NCBI GenBank assembly: GCA_964606085.1
Contig: CAZSFD010000005.1
Coordinates: 35,400 to 99,399 of the forward strand
DNA: 64,000 nucleotides
From: CAIQJJ01 sp964606085
Lineage (GTDB): Bacteria > Chloroflexota > Anaerolineae > Anaerolineales > UBA4823
Reading direction: 5' to 3'
Shown here: positions 47,288 to 56,627 of the stretch, in pieces
Layout: each line of letters starts with the position of its first letter
Numbering within the stretch: the stretch's first letter is position 1
Program-made: the position numbers and the translations under genes
Notes under the pieces: model-generated
Seen by the model: only the letters and a program-made list of their open reading frames with translations
Databases searched by the model: none
Told to the model about the DNA's origin: nothing

Positions 47288-49510
47288 ATGCTCCGTCTCC
47301 TCCGTTACACCAAACCCTACCTCGTCCTGATCCTGCTCAACATCGTCTTCCTGTTCGTGCAGGCCAACGCTGACCTGGCCCTGCCAGACTATCTCTCGAA
47401 GATCGTCACCAACGGCATCCAGCAGGGCGGCGTCGAAAGCCCCGTGCCGCAGGCCATCCGCCAGAGCCAGATGGAACGCCTGCTGCTCTTCGCCAGCGAC
47501 AAATCGCTGATCACCGCTTCTTACACGCTGATCACATCCGATTCGGTGGACTACGAGCGATACCTGGCCGAATACCCCGCCCTCGCCAAAGAACCGATCT
47601 ACGTGCTGGCTGATCAGCCCGATCTTGCCGCGCTGCAAGCGGCGCTGGTGAAACCGCTGCTGGCGGTCTACGGCCTCGAGCAGGCTCTGGCTGACCCCAG
47701 CAAGGCGGCTGCCTTCGGCGGGGGCTTCGATCTCTCGAAGCTGCCGCCCGGCGTTGATGTGTTCGACATGCTGGCCCAAATGCCCGCTGCCCAACTCGCC
47801 CAGATGACCGCCCAAATGGACGCCGGCTTTGCCGATATGGACGAGAAAATGCTCAACCAGATGGCTGTGCCGGCTGTGCGGGCTGAATATGAAGCCCTGG
47901 GCGTGGATGCGGGCCAGATGCAGCAGGATTACATCTTGCGCGTGGGCGGCCTGATGCTGCTGATCTCGCTGATCGGCGGGGCGGCCATGGTCTCTTCGGG
48001 CTTCCTCGCCGCTCGCACGGCGGCCGGCGTGGCGCGCGATATCCGCCGCGACGTGTTCCGCAAGGTGGAGAGTTTCTCCAGCGCCGAGTTTGATAAATTT
48101 TCTACCGCCTCGCTGATCACGCGCTCGACCAACGACGTGACCCAGGTGCAAATGGTCACATTCATGATTCAGCGCATGGTCTTCTTTGCCCCCATCATTG
48201 GCATCGGCGGCATCATCCGCGCCCTGGGGGCGGGGGCTTCGATGTGGTGGATCATCGCCGCGGCGGTGCTGGCCCTGCTGACGTTGATCATCACCGTTTT
48301 CGCCATCGCCCTGCCCAAGTTCCGCATCATCCAGTCGTTGATTGACCGGCTCAACCTGGTGGCGCGCGAAAATCTCTCGGGCATGATGGTGATCCGCGCC
48401 TTCAACAAGCAGTCCTTCGAGACCACCCGCTTCGACAAGGCCAACCGCGACCTGACCCAAAACGGCCTGTTCGTGGCGCGCGTCATGGCCACAGTCTTCC
48501 CGATCATGATGCTGATCATGAACGGCCTGGCGCTGGTGATCATCTGGGTGGGGTCGCACCAGGTGGCCGAAGCGAATATGCAGGTGGGCGATATGATGGC
48601 CTTCATGCAGTACGCCATGCAGATCGCTTTCTCGTTTCTGATGCTCTCGATGATGTTCATTTTCCTGCCGCGCGCCGCCGTTTCCGGCGACCGCATCGCC
48701 GATGTACTCGAAACCCCGCTGGCGATTCACGACCCCGCAGCCCCGGCGCAATTCCCCCAACCCTTTGCCGGGCGGGTCGAGTTCCGCAACGTCAACTTCC
48801 GCTATCCGGGGGCGGAGGAAGACGTGCTGTGCAGCATCAACTTCACCGCCGAGCCGGGGCAGACCACGGCCATCATCGGCTCCACCGGCTGCGGCAAATC
48901 CACCGTCATCAATCTGATCCCGCGTTTCTACGACGTGACCGGCGGAGCGGTTCTGGTGGACGGCGTGGACGTGCGCCAGTTGAAACAGGCCGACCTGCGC
49001 GACAAAATCGGCTACATCCCGCAAAAAGGGCTGCTCTTCACCGGCACGATTGCGAGCAACCTGCGCTATGCCGACAAAAACGCCGGCCCCGAGGCGCTGC
49101 GCCAGGCCGCCGAAATCGCCCAGGCGATGGAATTTATCGAGTCCAAGCCTGAAGGCATGGCCACGGAGATCGCCCAGGGCGGCATGAACGTCTCCGGCGG
49201 GCAGAAGCAGCGCCTGGCGATTGCGCGGGCGCTGGTCAAAAAGCCGCCAATCTACATCTTCGACGACAGCTTTTCGGCCCTCGACTACAAAACCGATGCT
49301 GCTTTGCGCCGGGCGCTGAAAGAAAAGACTGGCGACAGCACCGTCATCATCGTCACGCAGCGCGTGGCAACGATCAAAAATGCCGATCAGATTATCGTCC
49401 TCGATGAGGGCCAGGTGGTCGGCAAAGGCAAACACAAAGAACTGCTGGAGAATTGCGAAACGTACCGCGAAATCGCCTTCTCGCAGTTGAGCAAGGAGGA
49501 GTTAGCATGA
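47288..49510 (+). CDS. ABC exporter subunit with large extracytoplasmic insert (degenerate ATPase half)
   Basis: A 740-residue half-transporter. TM1 (YLVLILLNIVFLFVQA) is followed by about 180 extra residues (30-212) rich in Ala/Gln/Met helices (ALVKPLLAVYG, DMLAQMPAAQLAQMTAQMD) before TM2 (GGLMLLISLIGGAAM). The ATPase domain has Walker A IGSTGCGKST (near 531), signature NVSGGQKQRLAIARA (near 634) and Walker B YIFDDSFSALD, with Asp in place of the catalytic Glu. The H-loop reads VTQRVA, with Gln for His. This half therefore supplies a normal signature but a weak catalytic site. The ATG at 47288 follows AAAGGA. It is translationally coupled to the next gene. Confidence 0.92.
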   Translation: MLRLLRYTKPYLVLILLNIVFLFVQANADLALPDYLSKIVTNGIQQGGVESPVPQAIRQSQMERLLLFASDKSLITASYTLITSDSVDYERYLAEYPALAKEPIYVLADQPDLAALQAALVKPLLAVYGLEQALADPSKAAAFGGGFDLSKLPPGVDVFDMLAQMPAAQLAQMTAQMDAGFADMDEKMLNQMAVPAVRAEYEALGVDAGQMQQDYILRVGGLMLLISLIGGAAMVSSGFLAARTAAGVARDIRRDVFRKVESFSSAEFDKFSTASLITRSTNDVTQVQMVTFMIQRMVFFAPIIGIGGIIRALGAGASMWWIIAAAVLALLTLIITVFAIALPKFRIIQSLIDRLNLVARENLSGMMVIRAFNKQSFETTRFDKANRDLTQNGLFVARVMATVFPIMMLIMNGLALVIIWVGSHQVAEANMQVGDMMAFMQYAMQIAFSFLMLSMMFIFLPRAAVSGDRIADVLETPLAIHDPAAPAQFPQPFAGRVEFRNVNFRYPGAEEDVLCSINFTAEPGQTTAIIGSTGCGKSTVINLIPRFYDVTGGAVLVDGVDVRQLKQADLRDKIGYIPQKGLLFTGTIASNLRYADKNAGPEALRQAAEIAQAMEFIESKPEGMATEIAQGGMNVSGGQKQRLAIARALVKKPPIYIFDDSFSALDYKTDAALRRALKEKTGDSTVIIVTQRVATIKNADQIIVLDEGQVVGKGKHKELLENCETYREIAFSQLSKEELA

Positions 49511-51387
49511 TGCACGCTGGCAGTTCTTCCAATCGCAGACCCCCTGCGGCCGGGGCACGGCCAGCAGGTTTTGGGCGCGGCGGACCCATGGCGATGATGA
49601 AAGGCGAAAAAGCGCGCGATTTCAAAGGGACGATGCGCAATTTGCTGCAATACCTGGGCGCGTACAAAATCTACATCGCCATTGTCATCTTGATCGCTAT
49701 CGGCTCGACCATCTTTGCCATCGCCGGGCCGAAGATTTTGGGCCAGGCCACCACCAAGCTGTTCGAGGGCGTGATGGCCCAGATCAGCGGCAGCGGCGAG
49801 GGGATTGATTTCGACGCCATCGGGCGCATCATTCTCACCGTGCTGGGGCTGTACCTCGTCTCGGCGCTGTTCAACCTGGTGCAGGGCTGGATCATGGCCA
49901 GCATCGCCGCCGACATCACCTACCGCTTCCGCCGCGACATCGCCGCCAAGATCAACCGCATGCCGCTCAAGTATTTCGACGGCACCAGCCACGGCGAAGT
50001 GCTCTCGCGCATTACCAACGACGTGGATACCGTCAATCAGACGCTCAGCCAGAGCCTTTCGCAGATCATCACTTCGGTGGTGACGGTGGTGGGCGTGCTG
50101 ATCATGATGCTGACGATTAGCTGGCAGATGACGCTGGTGGCGCTGTTGATCGTGCCGCTCTCGATGGTGGTGATCGGCGTGATCATCGGGCAGTCGCAGA
50201 AGTATTTCAAATTACAGCAAGATACCCTCGGCCACGTCAACGGCCACGTGGAAGAAATGTACGGTGCGCATATCGTGATGAAAGCGTTCAATGGCGAAGC
50301 CGACAGCGTGGCAACCTTCGATGGCCTCAACAACACGCTCTACAACTCGGCCTGGAAAGCGCAATTCCTGACCGGGCTGATGTTCCCGATCATGAACTTC
50401 GTCGGCAACATCGGTTACGTGGGCATCGCCATTTTGGGCGGCTACCTGGCGGTGCAGAAAGCGATCACCGTCGGCGACATCCAGGCGTTCATCCAATATG
50501 TGCGCTCGTTCACCGAGCCGATCATGCAGATCGCCAATATCTCGAACACCCTGCAGCAGACGGCCGCGGCAGCCGAGCGTGTCTTCGAGTTCCTGGCCGA
50601 GGCCGAGGAAACACCCGACCCCGCCGAACCCGCCCGGCCCACGACTCTCGAAGGCCGCGTGGATTTCAAGAACGTTCACTTTGGCTACAATCCTGAGAAG
50701 ATCATCATCAACGATTTCACCTTCTACGCCGAGCCAGGCCAGAAGATCGCCATCGTCGGCCCGACGGGCGCGGGCAAAACCACCATGGTCAAGCTGCTGA
50801 TGCGCTTCTACGACGTGAACAGCGGGGCGATCACCTTCGACGGCCAGAACATCCAGGATTTCAGCCGCGGCGACCTGCGCTGTATGTTCGGCATGGTGCT
50901 GCAAGATACCTGGCTATTCAACGGCACGATCATGGAAAACATCCGCTACGGCCGCGAAAACGCCTCCGACGAAGAAGTATACGAGGCCGCCCGCGCCGCC
51001 CATGTGGATCACTTCGTGCGCACGCTGCCCGACGGCTACAACTTCGTCCTCAACGAGGAAGCCTCCAACGTCTCACAGGGCCAGAAGCAACTGCTCACCA
51101 TCGCCCGCGCCATCCTCACCGACCCGACGATCCTGATCCTCGACGAGGCCACCAGCTCGGTAGACACGCGCACCGAGGTGCTGATCCAGCGAGCGATGGC
51201 CAAGCTGATGGAAGGCCGGACGAGTTTCATCATCGCCCACCGCCTATCCACCATCCGCGACGCCGACTGGATTTTGGTGATGAAAGACGGCGACATCGTG
51301 GAGCAGGGCAAGCATGAGAAGCTGCTGGCGAAGAAGGGCTTCTATGCGGAACTGTATAACGCCCAGTTTGAGAATGCGATGGGGTAG
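49507..51387 (+). CDS. ABC exporter subunit (partner, catalytic ATPase half)
   Basis: A 626-residue half-transporter that pairs with the previous gene (ATGA overlap). A Gly/Pro/Arg-rich N-terminus of about 40 residues precedes six membrane segments. The ATPase domain has Walker A VGPTGAGKTT (near 417), Walker B LILDEATSSVD with an intact Glu, and H-loop IIAHRLST. Its signature is altered to NVSQGQKQLL instead of LSGGQ. The altered signature faces the weak site of the partner, so the pair should form one consensus and one degenerate ATP site, as in heterodimeric multidrug exporters. A strong terminator follows at 51427. Confidence 0.94.
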   Translation: MMHAGSSSNRRPPAAGARPAGFGRGGPMAMMKGEKARDFKGTMRNLLQYLGAYKIYIAIVILIAIGSTIFAIAGPKILGQATTKLFEGVMAQISGSGEGIDFDAIGRIILTVLGLYLVSALFNLVQGWIMASIAADITYRFRRDIAAKINRMPLKYFDGTSHGEVLSRITNDVDTVNQTLSQSLSQIITSVVTVVGVLIMMLTISWQMTLVALLIVPLSMVVIGVIIGQSQKYFKLQQDTLGHVNGHVEEMYGAHIVMKAFNGEADSVATFDGLNNTLYNSAWKAQFLTGLMFPIMNFVGNIGYVGIAILGGYLAVQKAITVGDIQAFIQYVRSFTEPIMQIANISNTLQQTAAAAERVFEFLAEAEETPDPAEPARPTTLEGRVDFKNVHFGYNPEKIIINDFTFYAEPGQKIAIVGPTGAGKTTMVKLLMRFYDVNSGAITFDGQNIQDFSRGDLRCMFGMVLQDTWLFNGTIMENIRYGRENASDEEVYEAARAAHVDHFVRTLPDGYNFVLNEEASNVSQGQKQLLTIARAILTDPTILILDEATSSVDTRTEVLIQRAMAKLMEGRTSFIIAHRLSTIRDADWILVMKDGDIVEQGKHEKLLAKKGFYAELYNAQFENAMG

Positions 51388-51426
51388 GGCGTCAGCAGCG
51401 TGCGTTTGCCCTGGTAGGCGTGCCAT

Positions 51427-51467
51427 AAAAAATCTGGCATAGGGGTTTCTCCTATGCCAGATTTTTT
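51427..51467. terminator. Bidirectional rho-independent terminator
   Basis: Arms AAAAAATCTGGCATAGG (51427-51443) and CCTATGCCAGATTTTTT (51451-51467) form a perfect 17-base-pair stem with loop GGTTTCT and terminal T runs on both strands. It separates the ABC exporter from the convergent hydrolase gene. The remaining bases to 51562 show nothing recognisable. Confidence 0.95.
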
Positions 51468-51562
51468 AGACTCGCTGCTCAATTTCCATCAAGGATTGGG
51501 GGTGACAGTTCAAGCAATGCTCAAGGGGAGAGCCCAGGCGAGGAAGCTATGCGATGCAGAAC

Positions 51563-52393
51563 CTATAGAAGTTGCTTCAGAAAAGCCCGTAAGGCATCCA
51601 TGAAGGCGTCATAGCGGTCGAACCGGATCAAGTGACCCACATCGGGGATGACCACAAAGTTCACGCCAGGGTTCAACTCGCGGGCCTTAGCCACGGCTTC
51701 AGGGGTCACGATCCCGCCGAGTTCCGGGTTGCCAACGAAGACCAGCATGGGGAGGGTGATGTTGGGGAGCGTGACCAACCAGGGTGTTTCTTGCGCGTGC
51801 ATCTTGGGCGTCATGATGTCTGCAATGGTGGTATCGAGCTGCTTCTTGGACTCGCACATCGGGCGCAGTAGTTCTTCGGGCCAGGTGGGATGATCCTTGC
51901 GATAGCCCACCAGCAGGTCATCCACGGTTTGGTTGGCCAGGCTTTTCAGCCATTTGGCGAAGGGGTTTTCGACCGGTTCGCCGGGCGGGGGGGTGGGGCG
52001 GGAAAGCCACCAGGGCGGGTCTTCCAAAACCAGGGCGCTGGCCAGTNNNNNNNNNNATCGCACCCCAATCTGGTAAGTGACCATCGCACCCATCGAGTGG
52101 CCGCAGACGATAGGGCGATTCAGGCCCAGGGAGCGGATGAGTTCAGCCGCATCGGCGGCCATGTCCACTTTATCGCCGAGTTGCACGCGTTCCGAAAGGC
52201 CGTGCGCGCGCATATCGGGCATGATCACATCGTAATCAGCCTCTAGTTCACGCGCCACGGGCGTCCAGCACAGGCCGTTGTCTGAAAAGCCGTGAACCAA
52301 CACCAGGGGGCGTTTCTCACCATTGCCGGTGCGGGTATAGTGCAGCCGGATGCCATTGACCACTAAATCATGTTGTGTCCAGTGAGGGAGCAT
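51563..52393 (-). CDS. Alpha/beta hydrolase (interrupted by an assembly gap)
   Basis: A 276-codon frame for an alpha/beta-hydrolase-fold enzyme. The oxyanion region is LVLVHGFSDNG, the nucleophile elbow VCGHSMGAM (Ser), and the catalytic His lies in VIPDVGHLIRFD near the C-terminus. The acid is probably in MLVFVGNPELGG or shortly after. Ten Ns at 52047-52056 hide about four residues directly after the elbow region; the frame continues on both sides if the gap length is right. It lies 26 bases after the GH39 gene on the same strand and may be the last gene of the oligosaccharide cluster, perhaps an esterase removing acyl groups. Confidence 0.85.
   Translation of the reverse strand: MLPHWTQHDLVVNGIRLHYTRTGNGEKRPLVLVHGFSDNGLCWTPVARELEADYDVIMPDMRAHGLSERVQLGDKVDMAADAAELIRSLGLNRPIVCGHSMGAMVTYQIGVRXXXXLASALVLEDPPWWLSRPTPPPGEPVENPFAKWLKSLANQTVDDLLVGYRKDHPTWPEELLRPMCESKKQLDTTIADIMTPKMHAQETPWLVTLPNITLPMLVFVGNPELGGIVTPEAVAKARELNPGVNFVVIPDVGHLIRFDRYDAFMDALRAFLKQLL
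52047..52056. other. Assembly gap (10 Ns)
   Basis: Ten undetermined bases inside the alpha/beta hydrolase gene. The round length suggests a scaffolding placeholder, so the true gap size may differ. Confidence 0.99.
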
Positions 52394-52419
52394 AGAATTT
52401 CCTTTCTTTGTGAGTAGCG

Positions 52420-53928
52420 TTACTTTAATCCGTAAAATTCTACGGGATCATAGCCAGGATAGGTATCCGTTTGATCATCCACCGGCGTGATTTCAAGCAT
52501 ACACAGGTGGTTGCAGGGGATTGTCAGGGCCACTTCGTACATTCCATTTTGCTCGAACAGTTTAGCGTCGGTCTGGCAGGGTTCGGCAGAGGCCTGCAAT
52601 AGTTTCAACTGCGCTTTGTTGAGGCTGCGCGGCTTGCCCAGGTTGCTCCAGGTTTGCAAGGGATTGGCATGAGCGCCGCCAACATCCTTTTTTAACAGCA
52701 ATGCCTGTTGCCCCAACGAAGGCAACGCCAGCGTGTAAGTTTCATCAGGAGATAGTTGGTGATCACGCATATCATGCCAGTTCCATCCAATGATCACATA
52801 TTTACCATCATCTTTGGTGACAATAAGATGATCGTCGCGATAAAGCAATTCCTTGCCAGCCTGAGCGAAGAACTCGAAAGCGTAGAAAGTCGGCTTTTTG
52901 ATGCTGTTCAACGTCACCAGGCCGAAACCGCCATGAAACACGGATTTTGGCACATCAGCCTCTTCAAATACATCACTGAATGTCCAGTAAGAGTAGGAAT
53001 CGGCATACTCTCCGGCCTCGCTGAGGATGCGGGCGATATAGGGCGCATGGAAATCGGTATCGTGCACCGGGCAAATGGGCATGTAGGAGCTGTTAAACTC
53101 GGTGATATGCAGCGGCAAATTGGCAATCGCCGGGTAATCAGCCATATACTTGCGGGTTTCTTTCAACTCCTCAATCATGTAAGTAGGCTCGTTCAGTGTA
53201 TGGTGGAAATAATGCCCGCGCAGGGTGGGCGAATTAGCGGTGTAACAGTGGCGCGTTACAAAATCTAGCGGCGAATGGTTTTGAATGCAGTGTTCGAAGA
53301 AGGCGCGCAGCCATTTTTCGGTTTCAACCCCGCAAATGGCCGGCCCTCCAACCTGAATGCGCCGATCCACTTGCTTGACCGCCTCGGCGGACACATCATA
53401 CAGCTTGAAGTATTCTTCCATCGAGCCTGCCCAGAAGGGGATATTGGGCTCGTTCCAGACTTCAATCGGCCAGGTAATCACTTCGTCTCGACCATAGCGC
53501 TCGATGAGATGGGATAGGGTGTTCTGGATCAGGTCTGCCCATTTTTCGTAGGAGGATGGCGGCGTGACATTGCCTTTCCAGTAGAAGACCGTCTGGTCAC
53601 CGGTTTTCAGCTTCTCGGGCATGAACCCCAACTCCAGAAACGGCCGGATGCCGTGTTCCAGGTAGGAGTCCATGATGCGATCCAGGTAGGTGAAGTTGTA
53701 AAACGTGGAAGTTTTTCCGTCCATTTCATATTCGCGATAAATGCCGACGTCATCGCAGAACAATCCATGCCCGCGAATATACCGAAAATGGATGGCCTCC
53801 TGAACAATTTTCAAATGATCGGTGTATTCCTTCTGGAGGGCCAGCCCCATCCGTCCGGTTCCAACGCAATAGGCGGCATTATTTTTGAAGGGTTTTCCTG
53901 AAACGGGTATTTCGATCTTTTTTGTCAT
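52420..53928 (-). CDS. GH39-family glycosidase (beta-xylosidase-like)
   Basis: A 502-residue, cytoplasmic-looking glycoside hydrolase of family 39. The acid/base Glu is in IEVWNEPNIPFW near residue 160, and the nucleophile Glu in LHITEFNSSYMP near residue 279. FLELGFMPEKL and IRGHGLFCDD near the N-terminus are also family-typical. GH39 enzymes include beta-xylosidases and alpha-L-iduronidases. The ATG at 53928 is preceded by GAGGG; the longer in-frame start at 54033 would overlap the upstream gene. It follows a paralogous GH39 gene by 32 bases. Confidence 0.9.
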   Translation of the reverse strand: MTKKIEIPVSGKPFKNNAAYCVGTGRMGLALQKEYTDHLKIVQEAIHFRYIRGHGLFCDDVGIYREYEMDGKTSTFYNFTYLDRIMDSYLEHGIRPFLELGFMPEKLKTGDQTVFYWKGNVTPPSSYEKWADLIQNTLSHLIERYGRDEVITWPIEVWNEPNIPFWAGSMEEYFKLYDVSAEAVKQVDRRIQVGGPAICGVETEKWLRAFFEHCIQNHSPLDFVTRHCYTANSPTLRGHYFHHTLNEPTYMIEELKETRKYMADYPAIANLPLHITEFNSSYMPICPVHDTDFHAPYIARILSEAGEYADSYSYWTFSDVFEEADVPKSVFHGGFGLVTLNSIKKPTFYAFEFFAQAGKELLYRDDHLIVTKDDGKYVIIGWNWHDMRDHQLSPDETYTLALPSLGQQALLLKKDVGGAHANPLQTWSNLGKPRSLNKAQLKLLQASAEPCQTDAKLFEQNGMYEVALTIPCNHLCMLEITPVDDQTDTYPGYDPVEFYGLK

Positions 53929-53960
53929 CTCAAACCCTCTTGATTTTTGAAGTGTATGGA

Positions 53961-55490
53961 TCAGGATGCTCTCAAATCCGCCGGGCTGATCTCCACGAGC
54001 GTCACACCAAACGGTTCGACGCTGGCGGCCCATTCGAGACTGCCGCCCGGCGTGGCGATGCGTTCGGCGGTTACATCCAGTTCCATCTGGCGGCGCAGCA
54101 CTGCCAGGTCAGCGGGGAGGATGTGATGTGGCGCACCCATCGCCGCCCAGGCGTCGTAGACGCTGCCGTGCTGACGGTCGAAACGGGTGATTTGCACGCG
54201 CGCGGCGGTTCCCACGCCATCCACCTTCAGTTGAAAGTGGCGCGGCGGCTTGACGGCGAACAGGTCGTAGATTTCGGTCGGTTTGGCGGCGGCCAGCAGG
54301 CGGCTGTCGTTGGCGTCGTCGCGGTAGTGGCAGTAGTTCCACAACAGGATGGCAATCGTGCCATCGGCGCGGCGCGTGACGGCGTAGCCATCGCCTTCGG
54401 CCAGGACTTCCTCCCCTAACCGGGAAAGGAACCAGTAGCCGTGGTAGGAGGGCTTTTTCAACCCCTGCACGTTGACCAGCCCAAAGCCGCCGTGGAAGGG
54501 GATATCACCGACACGGCATTCTTCAAAAATGTCGCTGACCACCCAGAACGAGAGCGAATCCATCAGGCCGCGCGCCCGCCAGTTGTTATCCACGAGGAAG
54601 GCGGTCAGGAAGGCTGTGTCATGCACGGCGTCGCGCGGGCTGGGGCTGGAACTCCACTCGGTGTAGTGGCGCTCGATGTTGGGGAAGGCGGATTCGAGCA
54701 GAATCTTTTCGCAGCCGCGCGCATCCACCAGCAGGCGGTCGGGGCCGTCCCAGGTCATGTAACCGTTGCCTTCCGGGTCAAATGGGTAGAAGGTGGGGTA
54801 AGGGTGGGTGGAGAAGAAATCGAGCGGCAGGTTGCGTTCGGCGCAGGCCGCCAGGAATTCGCGGCCCCAGGGCGGCTCGCCCACGTGGTCGCCAAAGCCG
54901 TGGCTGGCCGGCCCACCCACGCGCAGTTGGGCATCCACACGCTTGATGGTGCGGGTGGTATGCTCGTAGAGTTTCATGTAGGCGGCGAAATCGGCATCTT
55001 TCCAGAAAAATTTCAGCCCCGGTTCGTTCCATACCTCGAAATACCAGCGGCGCACTTCTTCCAGCCCGTAGCGCTCGATGATGTGGCGGATGAACTGCTC
55101 GATGAACCAATCCCAGCGGGCATAATCTTTGGGCGGGGTGATATTACCCTTCCACCAGAAGACCGTTTCATCGCCGCTGGCCATGTCGTAGGGCATGAAG
55201 CCCAACTCAACGAACGGTCGAATTCCAATGGAAAGCCAGTGGTCGTAGACCAGGTCAACATATTGCCAGTTGACGATGGGCTGGCCTTTCTCTTCGCGGT
55301 AGACCATCATGTCTTCATGGAACAGCCCGTGCATGCGGATGTATTGGAAGGGCATTTCGCGCTGCACCAGTTCCAGGTGTTTCTGAAAATCGGCGCGCAG
55401 CGCCTCGCCCACCCGCCCGCCGCCCACGCAAACGCGCCAGAAGGGGGTAATGGGTTGTCCATCTTGGCTGAAGTTCAAGTTGATGAGCAT
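53961..55490 (-). CDS. GH39-family glycosidase (beta-xylosidase-like)
   Basis: A 509-residue paralogue of the next gene. The acid/base Glu is in FEVWNEPGLKFFW near residue 162, the nucleophile in RHYTEWSSSP near residue 274, with FVELGFMPYDMASG and IRMHGLFHEDMMV near the N-terminus. No signal peptide is present. AGGAA precedes the ATG at 55490. It is the first gene after the transporter block 55619-61745 and is separated from it by a 27-base-pair hairpin. Two different GH39 enzymes side by side suggest breakdown of a branched or mixed xylose- or uronate-containing oligosaccharide. Confidence 0.9.
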   Translation of the reverse strand: MLINLNFSQDGQPITPFWRVCVGGGRVGEALRADFQKHLELVQREMPFQYIRMHGLFHEDMMVYREEKGQPIVNWQYVDLVYDHWLSIGIRPFVELGFMPYDMASGDETVFWWKGNITPPKDYARWDWFIEQFIRHIIERYGLEEVRRWYFEVWNEPGLKFFWKDADFAAYMKLYEHTTRTIKRVDAQLRVGGPASHGFGDHVGEPPWGREFLAACAERNLPLDFFSTHPYPTFYPFDPEGNGYMTWDGPDRLLVDARGCEKILLESAFPNIERHYTEWSSSPSPRDAVHDTAFLTAFLVDNNWRARGLMDSLSFWVVSDIFEECRVGDIPFHGGFGLVNVQGLKKPSYHGYWFLSRLGEEVLAEGDGYAVTRRADGTIAILLWNYCHYRDDANDSRLLAAAKPTEIYDLFAVKPPRHFQLKVDGVGTAARVQITRFDRQHGSVYDAWAAMGAPHHILPADLAVLRRQMELDVTAERIATPGGSLEWAASVEPFGVTLVEISPADLRAS

Positions 55491-55548
55491 ATTTTCCTCT
55501 CGTTTCTTTTCTCCCAGGTGCGTGATGTCATTGCAGCCTATAAAATTC

Positions 55549-55607
55549 GCAAGCGTTCAGCCCCTCATATCTCCCTTTTCGGGAGATATGAGGGGCTGAA
55601 CGCTTGC
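55549..55607. repeat. 27-base-pair perfect hairpin between transporter and GH39 genes
   Basis: Arms 55549-55575 and 55581-55607 are exact complements over 27 bases, with a five-base loop (TTTTC). The outer part reads GCAAGCGTTCAGCCCC. On the transcribed strand the stem is followed by GAATTTTATA, only a weak U tract. It may be a terminator, an attenuator or an mRNA-stabilising structure between the oligopeptide-type importer genes and the glycosidases. Confidence 0.92.
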
Positions 55608-55618
55608 CAGGTATTTAC

Positions 55619-56626
55619 TTACCCCATCACTTTACTCGCCGAATCGTCGGTTGCTCCGCTGAACAGATGGCACTTGACGAGCACCTTGTCAATGACGAGA
55701 TCGGCAGGCACTTCCCCTTTGCAGATTTCCATCACATCCGGGCATCTCCCGGCAAACTTGCAGCCTTGACGCAGGTATTCTTCATGCTCCAACTCGGTCA
55801 GGCTGATGTGGGTTTTCCAGCGTCTCTTGGGGTCTGCTTCAGGGATCGATTCACGCAGCAGGCGGGTGTAAGGGTGCTTCGGGTTCGTCAACACGTCTTC
55901 GACCGGGCCCATTTCGACGATATTGCCGCGGAACATGATGGCGATACGGTCGCTGACGTAATAGGCCGTTGCCAGATCGTGGGTGATGTAAAGCACGCTC
56001 ACGCCCAGTTCATCGCGCAGCTTTTTGAACAGGTTTACGATGGACATTCGCAAGGATGCATCCACCATCGAGACGGGTTCATCGGCAATGATGAGCGATG
56101 GGTTGGTGAGCAAGGCGCGCGCAATCGAAATTCGCTGGAGCTGCCCGCCGGAAAATTCATTGGGATACTTGCCAGCAAATTCTTCATACGTCAGGCCGAC
56201 CGCCCGCAATTTATCGTCAATGAGGTTGATCGCTTCTGTTTTATCTTTCGCCAGCTTGTAGTTGTAAACGGTCTCGAAAAAATAGCGATCCACGGTGCGC
56301 AAGGGGTTGAAGGTGGCGAAAGGGTCCTGGAAAATGGCCTGGATGCCTTCGGTGATCCATACCTTTTCATTTTTCGCTTCCTTTTTCCCGCTGTGAACGA
56401 TGTCACCGGAGGTTGGCTCCTCGAACCCCATGATGATCTTGGCGGTGGTTGTTTTGCCACAGCCACTTTCCCCGGCCAGGGCAAAGATTTCAGCCGGTTT
56501 CACAAAGAACGTCACATCGTCTGTCGCGGTAAGCTTGATGCGCGAGAGCAGGTTGCCCAGGGAGTAAACCTTGGTCAGGCGGTTGATTTCAAGCAAAGCG
56601 GTTTCAGTTTGTGGTGATGTATCCAT
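55619..56626 (-). CDS. Oligopeptide/oligosaccharide ABC transporter ATPase (OppF/DppF type)
   Basis: A 335-residue ATPase. Walker A AGESGCGKTTTAK is near residue 52, signature FSGGQLQRISIARA near residue 157, Walker B LIIADEPVSMVD near residue 180 and the H-loop ITHDLAT. The C-terminal oligopeptide-family extension carries a Cys cluster (CKFAGRCPDVMEIC) that may bind an iron-sulfur centre. I chose the ATG at 56626, one base after the upstream stop, with AAGGTGG before it. It works with the other ATPase, two permeases and the binding protein of this operon. Confidence 0.93.
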   Translation of the reverse strand: MDTSPQTETALLEINRLTKVYSLGNLLSRIKLTATDDVTFFVKPAEIFALAGESGCGKTTTAKIIMGFEEPTSGDIVHSGKKEAKNEKVWITEGIQAIFQDPFATFNPLRTVDRYFFETVYNYKLAKDKTEAINLIDDKLRAVGLTYEEFAGKYPNEFSGGQLQRISIARALLTNPSLIIADEPVSMVDASLRMSIVNLFKKLRDELGVSVLYITHDLATAYYVSDRIAIMFRGNIVEMGPVEDVLTNPKHPYTRLLRESIPEADPKRRWKTHISLTELEHEEYLRQGCKFAGRCPDVMEICKGEVPADLVIDKVLVKCHLFSGATDDSASKVMG

Positions 56627-56627
56627 G

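Noticed and set aside
47252..49435. Long open frame of 727 codons on the - strand
   Set aside because: It is antisense to an ABC exporter with clear motifs; its composition (many Asp, His, Gln, Gly) is that of a mirror frame in high-GC DNA.
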